Shown here piece after piece: positions 8,380 through 17,526 of a DNA stretch of 64,000 nt (its first letter is position 1; each line of letters begins with the position of its first letter). A program made the position numbers and the translations under genes. A model generated the notes under the pieces. It was not told where the DNA came from. It was given only the letters and a program-made list of their open reading frames with translations, and searched no databases. Source of the DNA: Candidatus Poribacteria bacterium (GTDB lineage: Bacteria; Poribacteria; WGA-4E; WGA-3G). The stretch is taken from contig JAJEIE010000040.1 of the NCBI GenBank assembly GCA_022827625.1, positions 62,001-126,000 of the forward strand, in the 5' to 3' direction.

Positions 8380-10311
8380 CTAAAGCGTATGCCCCGCCCC
8401 CGACGAAGGCATCCAAAGATTAAGCGCGAAACTAATCAGACTCAAAATACTCCGCGGAATGTAGTCCCCTAAAACCAATCCGAGAAAAAATGGAATCGCT
8501 TTCCGATACATCTGCCAGCCCCAGAAGCGGAGAATTAGGAACTTAAGGAGCCAACTCACCATCACCGGAAACCAAAAATAGATGAGTCCGCCCCAGGATG
8601 CCCCTGAAAGCACATAACCTGATGGATGGAGCGTCCACCACAGCAGCCGCGTCCTTAAGAACTGGAGGAGGAATACGAACGCGAACCCACCACACATAAA
8701 TGTGATCGCACTGATATCCGGTTCCTTCGGATGTTGTAGCCAGCTTTGCAGCGGGTTAAAACTCTCCCATCCGAAGCGACCCACAACCCCTTGGCACCGT
8801 GCAAGCACACCGTAGTGATACGCCACCTGTAGATATGTCCAGAACGTCGCTAATGCACCGACCCCAATCGCGAGCGCCATCCCCAGAACCAGCATTTTTC
8901 CCGGCATGCCTGCTCGATCCCCAATACGGAGTGATTCAATCTGATTCGGCATCGGATGCGAACGGTTGCACCGATTGAAGGCGTAGAGGAACGTCATTAT
9001 CGTCAGGTTCGCGGCACCCAATTGCCGTGTCCCGAACATACTTACCATCATTTGTCGCGGATTGATACCGATAACTTCATGGTAAGGGGGACCGAGTTCG
9101 GCGCGCACGCGACCGATCGCTACAGCGAATGCGACAAAAAGCGCGTAAAACGCGGAAATGACCCATAACGACATGCCTGCGAGATAACAAAACGCGAAGA
9201 CGAGTCCGACACTCAGCACTGTTAGGATCGCCACTGTTCGGTAAGAGAAGGGTTCAGTGCTATCGTCACCGCGCTCGCGCCCGAGGATGTGTCGGAAAAA
9301 GCTCGCAAAGTGCCGACGGCTCATCCAGAGCGTCAACACCGCGATACCTACCCAAGCCCCTGAAGCCCGATCGTTGAGATGCAGGACGCTGATGTTTGTC
9401 ACACCGACCATGCTCGCAATCACGCGCTCTGCCCGTGTCAGCCAAAAGAAGAACCACGTCGAAAACGCCAGGTCTAACGGCATGAAGTAGGTTAATCCAA
9501 CGATAGCAAGGTTAAACGACATGGAGGCATAACCGATCGCGCTCCAAGGACGTTCCGTGAAATGCTGATCCAGCCGGTAGTTTGGCGGTAGTGCTGGGAT
9601 TACAGGAAAAATATCGTGCAGTCCTGCCATCACACGGAGCAGGGCAGCGATACCGAATCCGAACCAGAGCGCACGCGATCGAAAGAAGCCACGGTTCGTC
9701 GTCATCTGTAGGGGCAGCTGTGTTAGCGGGAAGCTCAATTTTTCGCGTTCCATCCACTGCTTGCGGAGTAACAACCCTAAACAGAGGAGTGAACCGTAGA
9801 GCAGAAAGATAAAACCCGACCATAACAGTGCTGGACGCACCCAGATACGGAGATGCTCTGCCCAATAGATGCTCGACTCACCTTCGTAATATCCCGCCAA
9901 CCACTGAAAGTCGTGGACCGTCAGCCATGATGGAATGTGGTGTAGGAAAAGCTGCGCCCATTCGTTTTCAGGCGTTGCGAACCAGAACGGATGCGCAAGC
10001 GTCCCCATGAGAATCGCCATCATCGCGTGACCGGAGATAGTCGACACCATCGTCACCATAATGTAGATGAGTAGCAATTCCGCGGTGGTAAAGGCGAGGC
10101 GGGGTGAGAACTTGCGCAGGAAGACGTTAATCCCAAGGAGTACGACTAATGTGAAGACGGCGTTGGAGAACGGCGAAACGAGCGTATAAACCGCGTACCA
10201 CAGTTCGCTGGCTATACCTACCCAATAGGCGTTAACAACAACTAAGATGAGTCCGACGATGAGTGCTTTTGGGGTGATAACGTCGGGGCGGTTCGCGGTT
10301 CTTGCGTTCAT
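8380..10311 (-). CDS. Large polytopic membrane protein (DUF6785/DUF6784-like)
   Basis: This 643-residue protein is almost entirely membrane embedded, with about 12-14 hydrophobic segments starting at residues 16-38. Recognisable stretches are FTTAELLLIYIMVTMVST in the N-terminal half and GPPYHEVIGINPRQMM in the second half. From memory this resembles the DUF6785/DUF6784 proteins of Poribacteria and Planctomycetes, whose fold recalls oligopeptide-type transporters. That recollection was not checked. No substrate can be named. It lies 55 bp after the S41 protease and 72 bp before the ABC ATPase, all on the minus strand, but a functional link is not shown. Confidence 0.7.
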   Translation of the reverse strand: MNARTANRPDVITPKALIVGLILVVVNAYWVGIASELWYAVYTLVSPFSNAVFTLVVLLGINVFLRKFSPRLAFTTAELLLIYIMVTMVSTISGHAMMAILMGTLAHPFWFATPENEWAQLFLHHIPSWLTVHDFQWLAGYYEGESSIYWAEHLRIWVRPALLWSGFIFLLYGSLLCLGLLLRKQWMEREKLSFPLTQLPLQMTTNRGFFRSRALWFGFGIAALLRVMAGLHDIFPVIPALPPNYRLDQHFTERPWSAIGYASMSFNLAIVGLTYFMPLDLAFSTWFFFWLTRAERVIASMVGVTNISVLHLNDRASGAWVGIAVLTLWMSRRHFASFFRHILGRERGDDSTEPFSYRTVAILTVLSVGLVFAFCYLAGMSLWVISAFYALFVAFAVAIGRVRAELGPPYHEVIGINPRQMMVSMFGTRQLGAANLTIMTFLYAFNRCNRSHPMPNQIESLRIGDRAGMPGKMLVLGMALAIGVGALATFWTYLQVAYHYGVLARCQGVVGRFGWESFNPLQSWLQHPKEPDISAITFMCGGFAFVFLLQFLRTRLLWWTLHPSGYVLSGASWGGLIYFWFPVMVSWLLKFLILRFWGWQMYRKAIPFFLGLVLGDYIPRSILSLISFALNLWMPSSGAGHTL

Positions 10312-10313
10312 GT

Positions 10314-10376
10314 TTTGCTATTAGCGGTTCGCTATTCGCAATTGGCAGTTCGCTAATCGCTAATTGCTATTCGCCA
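10314..10376. repeat. Degenerate heptamer repeat tract (GCTAATCG/GCTATTCG words)
   Basis: Repeated words such as TTAGCGGTT, GCTATTCGC, GGCAGTTCG and GCTAATCG fill the gap between the S41 and membrane-protein genes. They run into the 3' end of the S41 coding sequence, where they encode the last residues (PTADGE). Confidence 0.55.
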
Positions 10377-11917
10377 TCTGCTGTCGGTTCGTGTTCTATT
10401 GGCATCTCAGCCTGTGTTGTTGATGGGAGTTCTGTCTCTTCGGGTATTGAATCGAAGTATTTTTCAACTTCATCAGCATTGATGATCCGAATTGCCTCCT
10501 GCAGTTGCCGGTCGTACGCTAAATTAACAACCTGTTCAATACCAACGTGAAGGTTAAAAAGCTGCTGGGCGCGTTGCTTCAACCATTTGAGACTGACCAA
10601 AATCCGATCTTCTTCAAGCTGCTGTTGCAACTTCGGAAGTTCAACTTCAAGGGGCGAGAAATCTTTGGGCATCTCTCCGGGGCTTTTATACTGATCGTCG
10701 ATCCATTTCGCAACAAAATTGCTGAGCGTATCGTTTGCGTCTACTTTTCTTAGCATTAACTGTTCTATCTCGTCGGGCTCCTCAAGTTCAATAGCGACTT
10801 GTGGACTAATTCCGACTTCGTTAATTTTCGTGCCGTTTGGTGTATAATAGGTCGAGATTGTGAGAGAGAGTGAGCCACCATCTGGTAGCGGATAACGTTT
10901 TTGAACAACACCTTTACCGTAGGTTTTCTGTCCAACGAGGATGCCGCGGCGTGTATCCTTAATCGCGCCCGCCACAATTTCAGAAGCACTCGCACTGTAT
11001 TCGTTGACAAGCACAATGAGCGGAATATCTGGTGAACACAGGAGCTCGGATGTTGCGCGATATTCCTCATTAAATTCGCTTCTTCTCCCTTTCGTTGAAA
11101 CGATAAGCCCTTCAGTAATAAAAGCGTCAGCGATGTGATATGCGGCGTTTAGCAAGCCCCCTTGATTATCACGTAAATCCAGAATGAGGGCTTTCATACC
11201 AGCGGCTTTATGGGCTTCAAGGGCTTCATTAAATTCGCCTTCAGTGCCGTCTTCTCGCCTGCTGCCGATGAACCCAGTAATCCGAATGTAACCGATGTCG
11301 TTCTCCAGCATTGTTGACTTGACGCTTCTGACGGGAATTTTGCCACGCGTCAGAGTTACATCGAAAGGCTCAAGGAACTTGCGTTGAACGGTAATCGTCA
11401 CGTCCGTCCCGCGTTCACCCCTCAATAAATCGAGGACATCGTCAATGTGCATACCCGTTTTTTCGCTGAGATGGATTCGCTTGCCGTTGACTTTGGTAAT
11501 GTAATCCCCCGCTTGGAGATTCGCAAGCGCGGCGGGCGTATTCGGAATCGGCTTAGAAATCTTGATAAAGCCCCGATGGTCCTCGTAGATATGGATACCG
11601 AGTCCTCCAAATTCCGCATTATATAAATTTTCGACAGCTCGCTGATGTTCGCGTCGCGACACATAATATGTGTAAGGGTCATTCAGGGATGCGAGTGCCC
11701 CTTTGATTGAACCGCGGAACATCTCATTGCTATCCTCAATCGGTTTGTAATAATTTCTTTCGGCAATGCGGATAGCATCTATGAGTGCCTCGTTTAGCAT
11801 CTGTTGGGTCACACGTCCATCTCTGCTCATCGCGCTTCTTTCCCTCGGATTAATGAGCAGGAACGGAACCCCGATCGCGATGACTAAAACAATGAAGGAC
11901 AAGGTGTATCTTTTCAT
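10367..11917 (-). CDS. S41-family C-terminal processing protease
   Basis: This 516-residue protease has an N-terminal signal or anchor (about 5-22), a PDZ domain (about 100-185, with FGGLGIHIYE and AGDYITKVNGK) and the S41 catalytic core. The nucleophile Ser sits in YSASASEIVAGA and the general-base Lys in GQKTYGKGVVQ. CtpA/Prc enzymes cut proteins at the C-terminus in the periplasm. The C-terminal extension after about residue 385 is charged and helical (KLQQQLEEDR). The last residues derive from a heptamer repeat. A ribosome site AAAGGAAAA precedes the ATG. Assignment is secure; the substrate is unknown. Confidence 0.93.
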   Translation of the reverse strand: MKRYTLSFIVLVIAIGVPFLLINPRERSAMSRDGRVTQQMLNEALIDAIRIAERNYYKPIEDSNEMFRGSIKGALASLNDPYTYYVSRREHQRAVENLYNAEFGGLGIHIYEDHRGFIKISKPIPNTPAALANLQAGDYITKVNGKRIHLSEKTGMHIDDVLDLLRGERGTDVTITVQRKFLEPFDVTLTRGKIPVRSVKSTMLENDIGYIRITGFIGSRREDGTEGEFNEALEAHKAAGMKALILDLRDNQGGLLNAAYHIADAFITEGLIVSTKGRRSEFNEEYRATSELLCSPDIPLIVLVNEYSASASEIVAGAIKDTRRGILVGQKTYGKGVVQKRYPLPDGGSLSLTISTYYTPNGTKINEVGISPQVAIELEEPDEIEQLMLRKVDANDTLSNFVAKWIDDQYKSPGEMPKDFSPLEVELPKLQQQLEEDRILVSLKWLKQRAQQLFNLHVGIEQVVNLAYDRQLQEAIRIINADEVEKYFDSIPEETELPSTTQAEMPIEHEPTADGE

Positions 11918-12037
11918 GAGGATTTTCCTTTGAGGTTTAAAATCTGACGCGTAGTTATTGCGGCTTTCAAAGTTTCATTCTATTTTAACACGGATTCAAC
12001 ATCAATGCAATACATTTTTTATCAAACCCTCTTTCAC

Positions 12038-12099
12038 TGTAGGAGGGATTTCCCAATCCCGACGCTTATCCACTGTAGGACGGTTCCCAATCCCGGCAC
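12038..12099. repeat. Two adjacent TGTAGGA..AATCCCG palindromic repeats
   Basis: Copies at 12038-12063 (TGTAGGAGGGATTTCCC then AATCCCGAC) and 12074-12099 (TGTAGGACGGTTCCC then AATCCCGGC) sit side by side in the gap between S41 and lpxL, next to the CTGACGG tandem repeat. Confidence 0.65.
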
Positions 12100-13035
12100 C
12101 TACTGACGGCTGACGGCTGACGGCTGATAGCCATCTGGGGGTCGCGTTTTCCAACGATTGTGCAGCCACAGCCACTGCTCTGGGTATTTACGGATGTATG
12201 TTTCCAGCTGCTTCAGCATTTGGGTCGTGTAGACTTCAACGTCCCGTTCAGCGTCGTCAGAGGCTTTGACATAAATCGGCGTTGAAATGTGGACCCGGTG
12301 TCGGTCATCAGGTTGACGGATGCTTAATGAAAAGAGGAGGGGTGCTCCGGTTTTGCGTGCCAATACCACCGGCGCACGGGCTGCAGAGGCAGGTCTTCCC
12401 AGAAAATCGACGAATACACCTTCTGGACCAGCGTTCTGATCGGCGAAAAACCCGACTGCCTCGTTATTCCTCAAGGCGCGAAGTGTCTCTCGAATTGCTT
12501 GATTCCGAGGAATGAGTTTTAGACGCATCAGTTCGCGATACCGCCAAATATAGGCGTTGAGCATCGCATTTTTCAGCGGAAAGGCGATGGCTTTCGCACG
12601 GTCAGGGATTAATGCACCGTATACCAGTGAAAGCAGCTCCCAATTCCCAAAATGCGGCAGAAACACGATCGCGCCTTTCCCTTTCGCTAAAGCGGTGTGT
12701 AAGTTTTCTGCACCTTCGACAGTAACCTCTCGCCAGATGTTTTTGATGTTGAGTTTAGGAAACCGGAGGAACTCCACACAAGTTTTTCCAACATTAATAA
12801 AACTCGCCTTGCAAATCTCTTGGCATTGTGAAGGCGTGAAATGTTTTCTGAATGCCTTATGTAGGTTGCTCAGCGCGATCTCGCGCCGCTTTTTGACAAG
12901 ACGGTAGTACAGCATGCCGATACCCCATCCAAGATGCAGTGCCCATTTCTTCGGAAGACAGCGACACCACCACCCGAAAGCAGACACTATCCAATATATC
13001 CATCTATCTCGCCATTTGCTGCGCTCGTCCTGCAT
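12100..13035 (-). CDS. Lipid A biosynthesis lauroyl acyltransferase family (LpxL/HtrB)
   Basis: This protein of about 311 residues belongs to the Kdo-lipid A/phospholipid acyltransferase family. It has an N-terminal hydrophobic region, the acyltransferase motif HFGNWE (His128), GFFADQNAGPEGVFVDFLGR, and ends QWLWLHNRWKTRP. It should transfer a secondary acyl chain onto lipid A or a related lipid at the inner membrane. The ATG at 13035 is chosen over one 60 bp upstream because GGAG lies 9 bp before it. The C-terminal tail YQPSAVSRQ is translated from a CTGACGG heptamer repeat that has invaded the gene end. Confidence 0.85.
   Translation of the reverse strand: MQDERSKWRDRWIYWIVSAFGWWCRCLPKKWALHLGWGIGMLYYRLVKKRREIALSNLHKAFRKHFTPSQCQEICKASFINVGKTCVEFLRFPKLNIKNIWREVTVEGAENLHTALAKGKGAIVFLPHFGNWELLSLVYGALIPDRAKAIAFPLKNAMLNAYIWRYRELMRLKLIPRNQAIRETLRALRNNEAVGFFADQNAGPEGVFVDFLGRPASAARAPVVLARKTGAPLLFSLSIRQPDDRHRVHISTPIYVKASDDAERDVEVYTTQMLKQLETYIRKYPEQWLWLHNRWKTRPPDGYQPSAVSRQ
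12103..12130. repeat. Tandem heptamer repeat CTGACGG x3 plus variant
   Basis: Three perfect copies of CTGACGG (12103-12123) and one variant CTGATAG (12124-12130) form the 3' end of the acyltransferase gene, including its stop codon on the minus strand. Confidence 0.85.
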
Positions 13036-13131
13036 CCCTATGCTCCGTTGGTTAGACCTTGTAATAGATAAAGTATACCACACCCATCTACACAACGCAA
13101 AGCATTCGGATGTTCAGTTAGCGATATGACC

Positions 13132-13160
13132 TTGATTTCAAACATGAAGTGTGATAAGAT
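13132..13160 (+). promoter_or_regulatory. Sigma70-type promoter candidate
   Basis: TTGATT (13132-13137), a 17-bp spacer, then TAAGAT (13155-13160). It lies 40 bp before the ATG of the membrane-protein gene at 13200. Confidence 0.45.
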
Positions 13161-13199
13161 AAGTGGATACAGAGAAATCTTTCCAAAGGTAGAGGAGCC

Positions 13200-14078
13200 A
13201 TGCAAGAACACAATGAATTAGCGCATCCAAATAACAACGCAACCGGTACGACAGCCCTGCAACCGATGGATTTCACAGATATTCTTGACGGCATATTGAC
13301 GCTCTATCGGAGTCACCTCCCACTGTTTTTCGGGATAGTAGCCGTTTACGTTATCTTGGGGTTTAGCATAGATCAAATTTCTGTGTTTCTTATTCAGGAA
13401 GGTTCCGTATTAGGTATAAATACAATAGTAATCGGATTTACTGTCTTGGGCAATACTGTGGTGTCTATTTGGGTTGTTGCTGGGTTGATTTACGCCAGTG
13501 CGCAAGTCTTTTTGCGTAGAGAGATTACGACGAAAGCAGCCTTGCAACAAGCGTCGCGACGCTTTTTGCCCTACGTCTGGAGTGGTATCCTCTGGGGGTT
13601 AGTTGTCGGTGGTTTGTTTGTTACGGTTATTGGCATCCCGTTCGCAATCTATTTTTCGATGCGATGGGGGCTCTACAGTCTTCCTGTGTTGTTTGAGGAG
13701 ACCACGGGGCGGAACGCATTGCGCCGCAGTACCGAATTGGTTAAAGGGAGTTGGTGGCGAGTCTTTGGGATTATGCTGGCGATTTCTCTGATTTCGTTCA
13801 TGATAGGGTTTATACTTCAGGAATCTTTTGAATTTATCCTCTCTTTGATCGGGATTGCTGCCCCCGAAGCACCTGCGAATTTTTTAGAGCAGCTCCAACG
13901 TCTATATATGCCAATCTCCAGTGAGATGGGTTGGTTTTCTTATTCGGTTCGCCGTTTGGTGAGCCTAAGCATTGCTTTCATCACGATGCCAATCGGTCCC
14001 ATTGGTTCTACACTCCTCTACTTCGATCTACGCATTCGCAAAGAAGCTTATGACGTTGAAAGTCAAGTAGGCGACTAA
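13200..14078 (+). CDS. Polytopic membrane protein, GPDPase-membrane-domain/YciC-like
   Basis: This 292-residue protein has a hydrophilic N-terminus of about 35 residues and six hydrophobic segments. Motifs include DFTDILDGILTLYRSHLP before the first helix, and FEETTGRNALRRSTELVKG then WWRVFGIM between later helices. That pattern is typical of the membrane domain found in glycerophosphodiester phosphodiesterases and of related stand-alone proteins of unknown function. AGAGGAG precedes the ATG. It lies 48 bp before a second protein of the same build, so the two probably form an operon and perhaps a complex. No catalytic domain is present, and the role is unknown. Confidence 0.7.
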   Translation: MQEHNELAHPNNNATGTTALQPMDFTDILDGILTLYRSHLPLFFGIVAVYVILGFSIDQISVFLIQEGSVLGINTIVIGFTVLGNTVVSIWVVAGLIYASAQVFLRREITTKAALQQASRRFLPYVWSGILWGLVVGGLFVTVIGIPFAIYFSMRWGLYSLPVLFEETTGRNALRRSTELVKGSWWRVFGIMLAISLISFMIGFILQESFEFILSLIGIAAPEAPANFLEQLQRLYMPISSEMGWFSYSVRRLVSLSIAFITMPIGPIGSTLLYFDLRIRKEAYDVESQVGD

Positions 14079-14126
14079 GAACGCCCTTCCCTGTTTTTTC
14101 AAGTGCAGCGTCAAGGAGAAATCAGA

Positions 14127-15227
14127 ATGCCTGACAACCGACATACCAATCTTTTACGAACAATAGTCGAACTGTATCGCACCCATTGGCGGTTGTTCTG
14201 GTGTATCATGCTACCGGTTGCGGTTGTCGCAATCTCACTGGATATCGCACAATTTTTCCATTTTGCTAAACTCAGTGAAAACGAGATGCGTAATACGTTT
14301 ACGACACCAAGCCGACAGGTCCTCACAGCGACCAGTAATATCAACACGACCAGTGGCATAACGCCAACAATAGCGAGTACAACAAACGCCTCGCCGCGTG
14401 TGGATTGGGGACTCACGCCTATTCCGTATTTCGGAACAACCGACGGGAAGGGAACTGCGTGGGAATGGAAAATTAAGTTTAAGAGCCTCGATTACGGGGC
14501 GCTCGTCCTTTTGTTGCTCACGCTCTGTCCACTTTCCCTTGCTGTTGCCCGTATATCACGGGGCTCCGGGGTTTCCGAAACTGCAGAAGAATTACCGCCT
14601 TCCACGGCTCGTGAAATGTGGCGGCAAACCGGACGCAAGGCACTCACGGTTTTCGTCGCTACACTGCTTTTGCTCCTAATTGTCGATGTCGGTAATTATC
14701 TATATGTGTTAATGCAGTGGTTGATACCTTCGCATTCTTGGAGATTTCAGTTTGAATTAGGATATATCCTGAGTGTTGTTCCTTATATCTATTTTATGGT
14801 GACGTTAAGTCTCTACAACCCCTGTCTTATCCTTGAAAACAACTCCCTCATCGGGATTTTTCGCCGGAGCCACGCACTCGTTAGTAGGGCGAGATTCCGT
14901 TTCTTCGGAATATATCTTCTGACTGGCTGGATAGCTGCTGTTATCACCTCCGTACTGATTGGCGTTGCGTTGTTAGTATTTTCTATGTTTATCTCGGAAC
15001 TTGCCCCGGTTCGGGAGACACTCTCTTCCCTAAAATTTTTGGTGCTTTTCATCGGTGCTGATGTTGAGGTGGTGTTGCCGCAAGTTCTGAGTACACCAGC
15101 TACGGTTGCAATTCTTGTTGTTAAGGGGCTAATCGCCACCTTTTTAGTCCCAATATGGGCGATTTTAACAACACGCCTCTACCTGGAACGGGTAGAGGCG
15201 ATACGGGGAGCGACACTTTTACATTGA
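14127..15227 (+). CDS. Polytopic membrane protein, paralogue of the preceding gene
   Basis: This protein of about 366 residues shares the layout of the gene at 13200: NLLRTIVELYRTHWRLFW before the first helix, and SHALVSRARFRFFGIYLL in the second half. A hydrophilic Thr/Ser/Asn-rich insert lies between helix 1 and helix 2 (about 50-120), probably outside the cytoplasm. The ATG at 14127 has AAGGAG 6 bp upstream. A GTG 24 bp earlier has no ribosome site and was not chosen. Function unknown; co-transcription with its paralogue is likely. Confidence 0.65.
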   Translation: MPDNRHTNLLRTIVELYRTHWRLFWCIMLPVAVVAISLDIAQFFHFAKLSENEMRNTFTTPSRQVLTATSNINTTSGITPTIASTTNASPRVDWGLTPIPYFGTTDGKGTAWEWKIKFKSLDYGALVLLLLTLCPLSLAVARISRGSGVSETAEELPPSTAREMWRQTGRKALTVFVATLLLLLIVDVGNYLYVLMQWLIPSHSWRFQFELGYILSVVPYIYFMVTLSLYNPCLILENNSLIGIFRRSHALVSRARFRFFGIYLLTGWIAAVITSVLIGVALLVFSMFISELAPVRETLSSLKFLVLFIGADVEVVLPQVLSTPATVAILVVKGLIATFLVPIWAILTTRLYLERVEAIRGATLLH

Positions 15228-15247
15228 TGTTACCAATGAGGTCGCTA

Positions 15248-15297
15248 AAGCGCGGTGCACCGAATTGAATTCTTAATTTTTTTGTGAGACCGCGCTT
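15248..15297. terminator. Inverted repeat between convergent genes, possible terminator
   Basis: AAGCGCGGT (15248-15256) pairs perfectly with ACCGCGCTT (15289-15297) around an AT-rich loop of 32 bases that contains a T-run. It lies between the ends of convergent genes. The long loop makes a classical intrinsic terminator uncertain, and it could instead be a repeat element. Confidence 0.4.
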
Positions 15298-15307
15298 AAA
15301 ATCTTAC

Positions 15308-16312
15308 TTAGCGTTCGGGACGGGCAGGAACGCCAGTTTCTGCGGATTCGTAGATGAGGTCCATCAATTCAGATTGGATAATTCCATTCATCGGACTGGT
15401 ACGGGGTTCCGCTCTGCCCAAGATGGCATCGATGAAGTTGTCATCCGGTGAACCGGCGGACATATCATCTGTAATCGGTGGTGGGTCTAATGCTTCGTTG
15501 CCTTTCCAGACGCGGATCCAACCGCCACCCCAACCGTCAACCTCGATCCTGCCGTTCTCAAAGACCAACGCCATGTGTGTGCCACCCGGACTTGGGCAAT
15601 TGCCGCTCACCGCCATCGCAGCGAGAACACCGCTCTCAAACTTGACGTTAATGGAAGAATTGATGTCTACCTCACGGTCTTGGTTGTCTGTGTAAGCGTA
15701 GACTTCGGCGACTTTCGATTCGACTGCCCAGCAGAGGCTATTCAGAAGGTGTGCGCCGCTATCATAAGCCTGTCCGCCACCAGAGAGTTTCGGGTTCTGC
15801 CGCCACGTGCCTGTCGTGCCACCTTTCCAACCTTGCGTAATATAGCCGATGACCAATTCCAGTTTGCCAAACGCTCCGCTACGGATAATCTCACGCGTAT
15901 AATAAAAATTCGGCGTGCATGGCGTGTTGTAACCGATCGTGAGGGTTAAACCCGTCTCTTTCACCTTCTCTGCGAGGGTGTACGCATCTTTAGACGCGGT
16001 AACCATCGGTTTCTCCATTAAAACGTGGCAACCGGCTTCAAGTGCCTGCATGCCTTGTTCAAAATGGAGTGTATGCGGCGTAGAGATAACTACACCGTCC
16101 GGGGAAGTCTCTTTCAGCATAGCACCGATGTCGTCATAAGCACCCGGACGTGGACTGAGGTCGGACAGGTTCCGATCGATATAGCCGTTCGCGATGTCTG
16201 TATTCACATCGCAGGTACCGACGATTTGCACGTCGGGATTTGCATTCATTCTTCTGGCGTGGCCCGAAGAGTTTCCACCACATCCAATCATGGCAAGTCG
16301 AATCTTCGCCAT
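15308..16312 (-). CDS. Gfo/Idh/MocA-family oxidoreductase
   Basis: This 334-residue oxidoreductase starts at the ATG at 16312, which has AGGAG 6 bp upstream, rather than at an in-frame ATG 39 bp earlier. The N-terminal Rossmann fold carries the nucleotide motif MIGCGGNSSGH. The family's central EKP motif is present in HVLMEKPMV, followed by the C-terminal substrate domain (KLSGGGQAYDSGAHLLNSL). Members oxidise or reduce sugars, inositols or similar polyols with NAD(P). The gene follows a PhyH dioxygenase by 41 bp on the same strand, so they are probably an operon acting on related substrates. The exact substrate is unknown. Confidence 0.9.
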   Translation of the reverse strand: MAKIRLAMIGCGGNSSGHARRMNANPDVQIVGTCDVNTDIANGYIDRNLSDLSPRPGAYDDIGAMLKETSPDGVVISTPHTLHFEQGMQALEAGCHVLMEKPMVTASKDAYTLAEKVKETGLTLTIGYNTPCTPNFYYTREIIRSGAFGKLELVIGYITQGWKGGTTGTWRQNPKLSGGGQAYDSGAHLLNSLCWAVESKVAEVYAYTDNQDREVDINSSINVKFESGVLAAMAVSGNCPSPGGTHMALVFENGRIEVDGWGGGWIRVWKGNEALDPPPITDDMSAGSPDDNFIDAILGRAEPRTSPMNGIIQSELMDLIYESAETGVPARPER

Positions 16313-16353
16313 ATTTTTCTCCTTCTCGTTTCCTATTTCGGTTTCTCCCAATT

Positions 16354-17172
16354 CTAAACGATTGGGCTTTCATACTTAAACTTCGACAAATCGGCAACAC
16401 TGATTGCACCGTCACCGAACACCCGCGTAAAGTTATGCCCGCGATGCGACTGCGTCTCGCCGTGCATGTAGCAGACGCTGAACGCTCGCCGCGGAATATC
16501 CGTATCGTTCGTCCCGGAACTATGGAGCATCCAATTGTGGAGCAAGACGACTTCTCCGGCTTTCAGTTCCATCGGTTCCGGTGTCGCCTTCGCGACAATG
16601 TCGTCAATGTGATCCTGCGTCAAAAAACCGGATCCATTTTCAGGGTTGATAAGCCGCTTGTGCGACTGTGGAATGATGTGTACACAGCCGTTCTCAATCG
16701 TTGCGGGATCTAAGGCGGTATAGATGGTAATCTGAGGGTCGCGGTCGAGGTCTGTCCATCTATCTTGATGCCACGTGAGCTGCGTGCCTTCGTGTGCCGG
16801 TTTATTCATAAACATCGCTCGGAAGCAAGCGACAGGCGTTTCATCTCCATAAATCTTTGCACAGACCTCTTGGAAAATCGGTTTCTGGAGGTAGTCCAAA
16901 AAAATCGGATCCAATTCAAGGTTCTGAATTTTCCGATAGAGCAGCGTTGGACCTTTGTGCCCCTTAGACTGCGGTCCCGGTGAGTCTTTGCCGGGTTCCC
17001 GGTCGAGTTGCATCATGATCTGGTCATAGTCGAGGGGTGCTTTACCGAGCATGATGTCGTCCATCCGTTGCTGGAGTTCTGCGAGTTCGGTGTCCGTTGC
17101 GACCTGTCCGATCCGCACGTAGCCGTATTCCCAGAAATGTTCCCACTGTTCATCTGATATATGGTGTTCCAT
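16354..17172 (-). CDS. Phytanoyl-CoA dioxygenase family protein (PhyH)
   Basis: This 272-residue protein is predicted to be an Fe(II)/2-oxoglutarate-dependent dioxygenase of the PhyH family. The metal triad is visible as H135-x-D137 (WHQDRW) and H217 (NWMLHSSG), and R228/R229 can bind 2-oxoglutarate. The strand motif ENGCVHIIPQSHK is typical. A ribosome site GGGAGG lies 7 bp before the ATG. It is the first gene of a unit with the Gfo/Idh/MocA oxidoreductase. It is one of five PhyH genes in this window. Substrate unknown. Confidence 0.92.
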   Translation of the reverse strand: MEHHISDEQWEHFWEYGYVRIGQVATDTELAELQQRMDDIMLGKAPLDYDQIMMQLDREPGKDSPGPQSKGHKGPTLLYRKIQNLELDPIFLDYLQKPIFQEVCAKIYGDETPVACFRAMFMNKPAHEGTQLTWHQDRWTDLDRDPQITIYTALDPATIENGCVHIIPQSHKRLINPENGSGFLTQDHIDDIVAKATPEPMELKAGEVVLLHNWMLHSSGTNDTDIPRRAFSVCYMHGETQSHRGHNFTRVFGDGAISVADLSKFKYESPIV

Positions 17173-17238
17173 GCTAAGCCTCCCAGTTGCGCATGTCGTG
17201 ATTTCAACTTTCCGTTCTTGCTGACCGCTAATTGTTAT

Positions 17239-17267
17239 AGTATAACATATATTTTCAGAAGTATAAA
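17239..17267 (-). promoter_or_regulatory. Weak promoter candidate for the PhyH-oxidoreductase unit
   Basis: On the minus strand TTTATA (17267-17262), a 17-bp spacer and a good -10 TATACT (17244-17239) precede the PhyH gene by about 65 bp. The -35 box is poor. Confidence 0.35.
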
Positions 17268-17370
17268 AGAAATTCGCAAACAGTTTTCAATTCGCTTACT
17301 TCGCTCACTTTCAGTCTGTAGGTAAAAAATGGTTTGTTGTAGTCAAAATGTACGCTACTGTCACAAGTGA

Positions 17371-17405
17371 TTAACTAACAACTAACAACTAATAACCAAC
17401 AACTA
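17371..17405. repeat. ACTAACA/AATAACCAACA heptamer-like repeats
   Basis: A run of TTAACTAACAACTAACAAC then TAATAACCAACAACTA, just before the ECF-type promoter. The rest of the gap 17173-17526 holds only the two promoter candidates and AT-rich sequence. Confidence 0.5.
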
Positions 17406-17418
17406 TAAAAAAAAATAA

Positions 17419-17446
17419 TGCAACCTTTTGAAACTTAAGTTACGTC
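17419..17446 (+). promoter_or_regulatory. ECF-sigma-type promoter candidate (TGCAAC-18-CGTC), copy 1
   Basis: TGCAACCTTTT with AAC at 17422-17424 is followed after exactly 18 bp by CGTC at 17443-17446. The same sequence and spacing, including the upstream AAAAATAA, occurs before the third sigma gene (30479-30506). ECF promoters commonly carry AAC in the -35 and CGT(C) in the -10. It lies 80 bp before the STAS gene of the sigma-1 unit. Confidence 0.55.
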
Positions 17447-17526
17447 ACTACAATCAATGGATATTAAATTACAGTCAAATCGCTACTTACAAACGCAACA
17501 AAACTTTAAAGAAAGAGGAGCCAATC

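Noticed and set aside
15248-15297. Inverted repeat as a riboswitch or RNA gene
   Set aside because: There is a single long-loop stem between convergent genes, with no conserved aptamer features seen.
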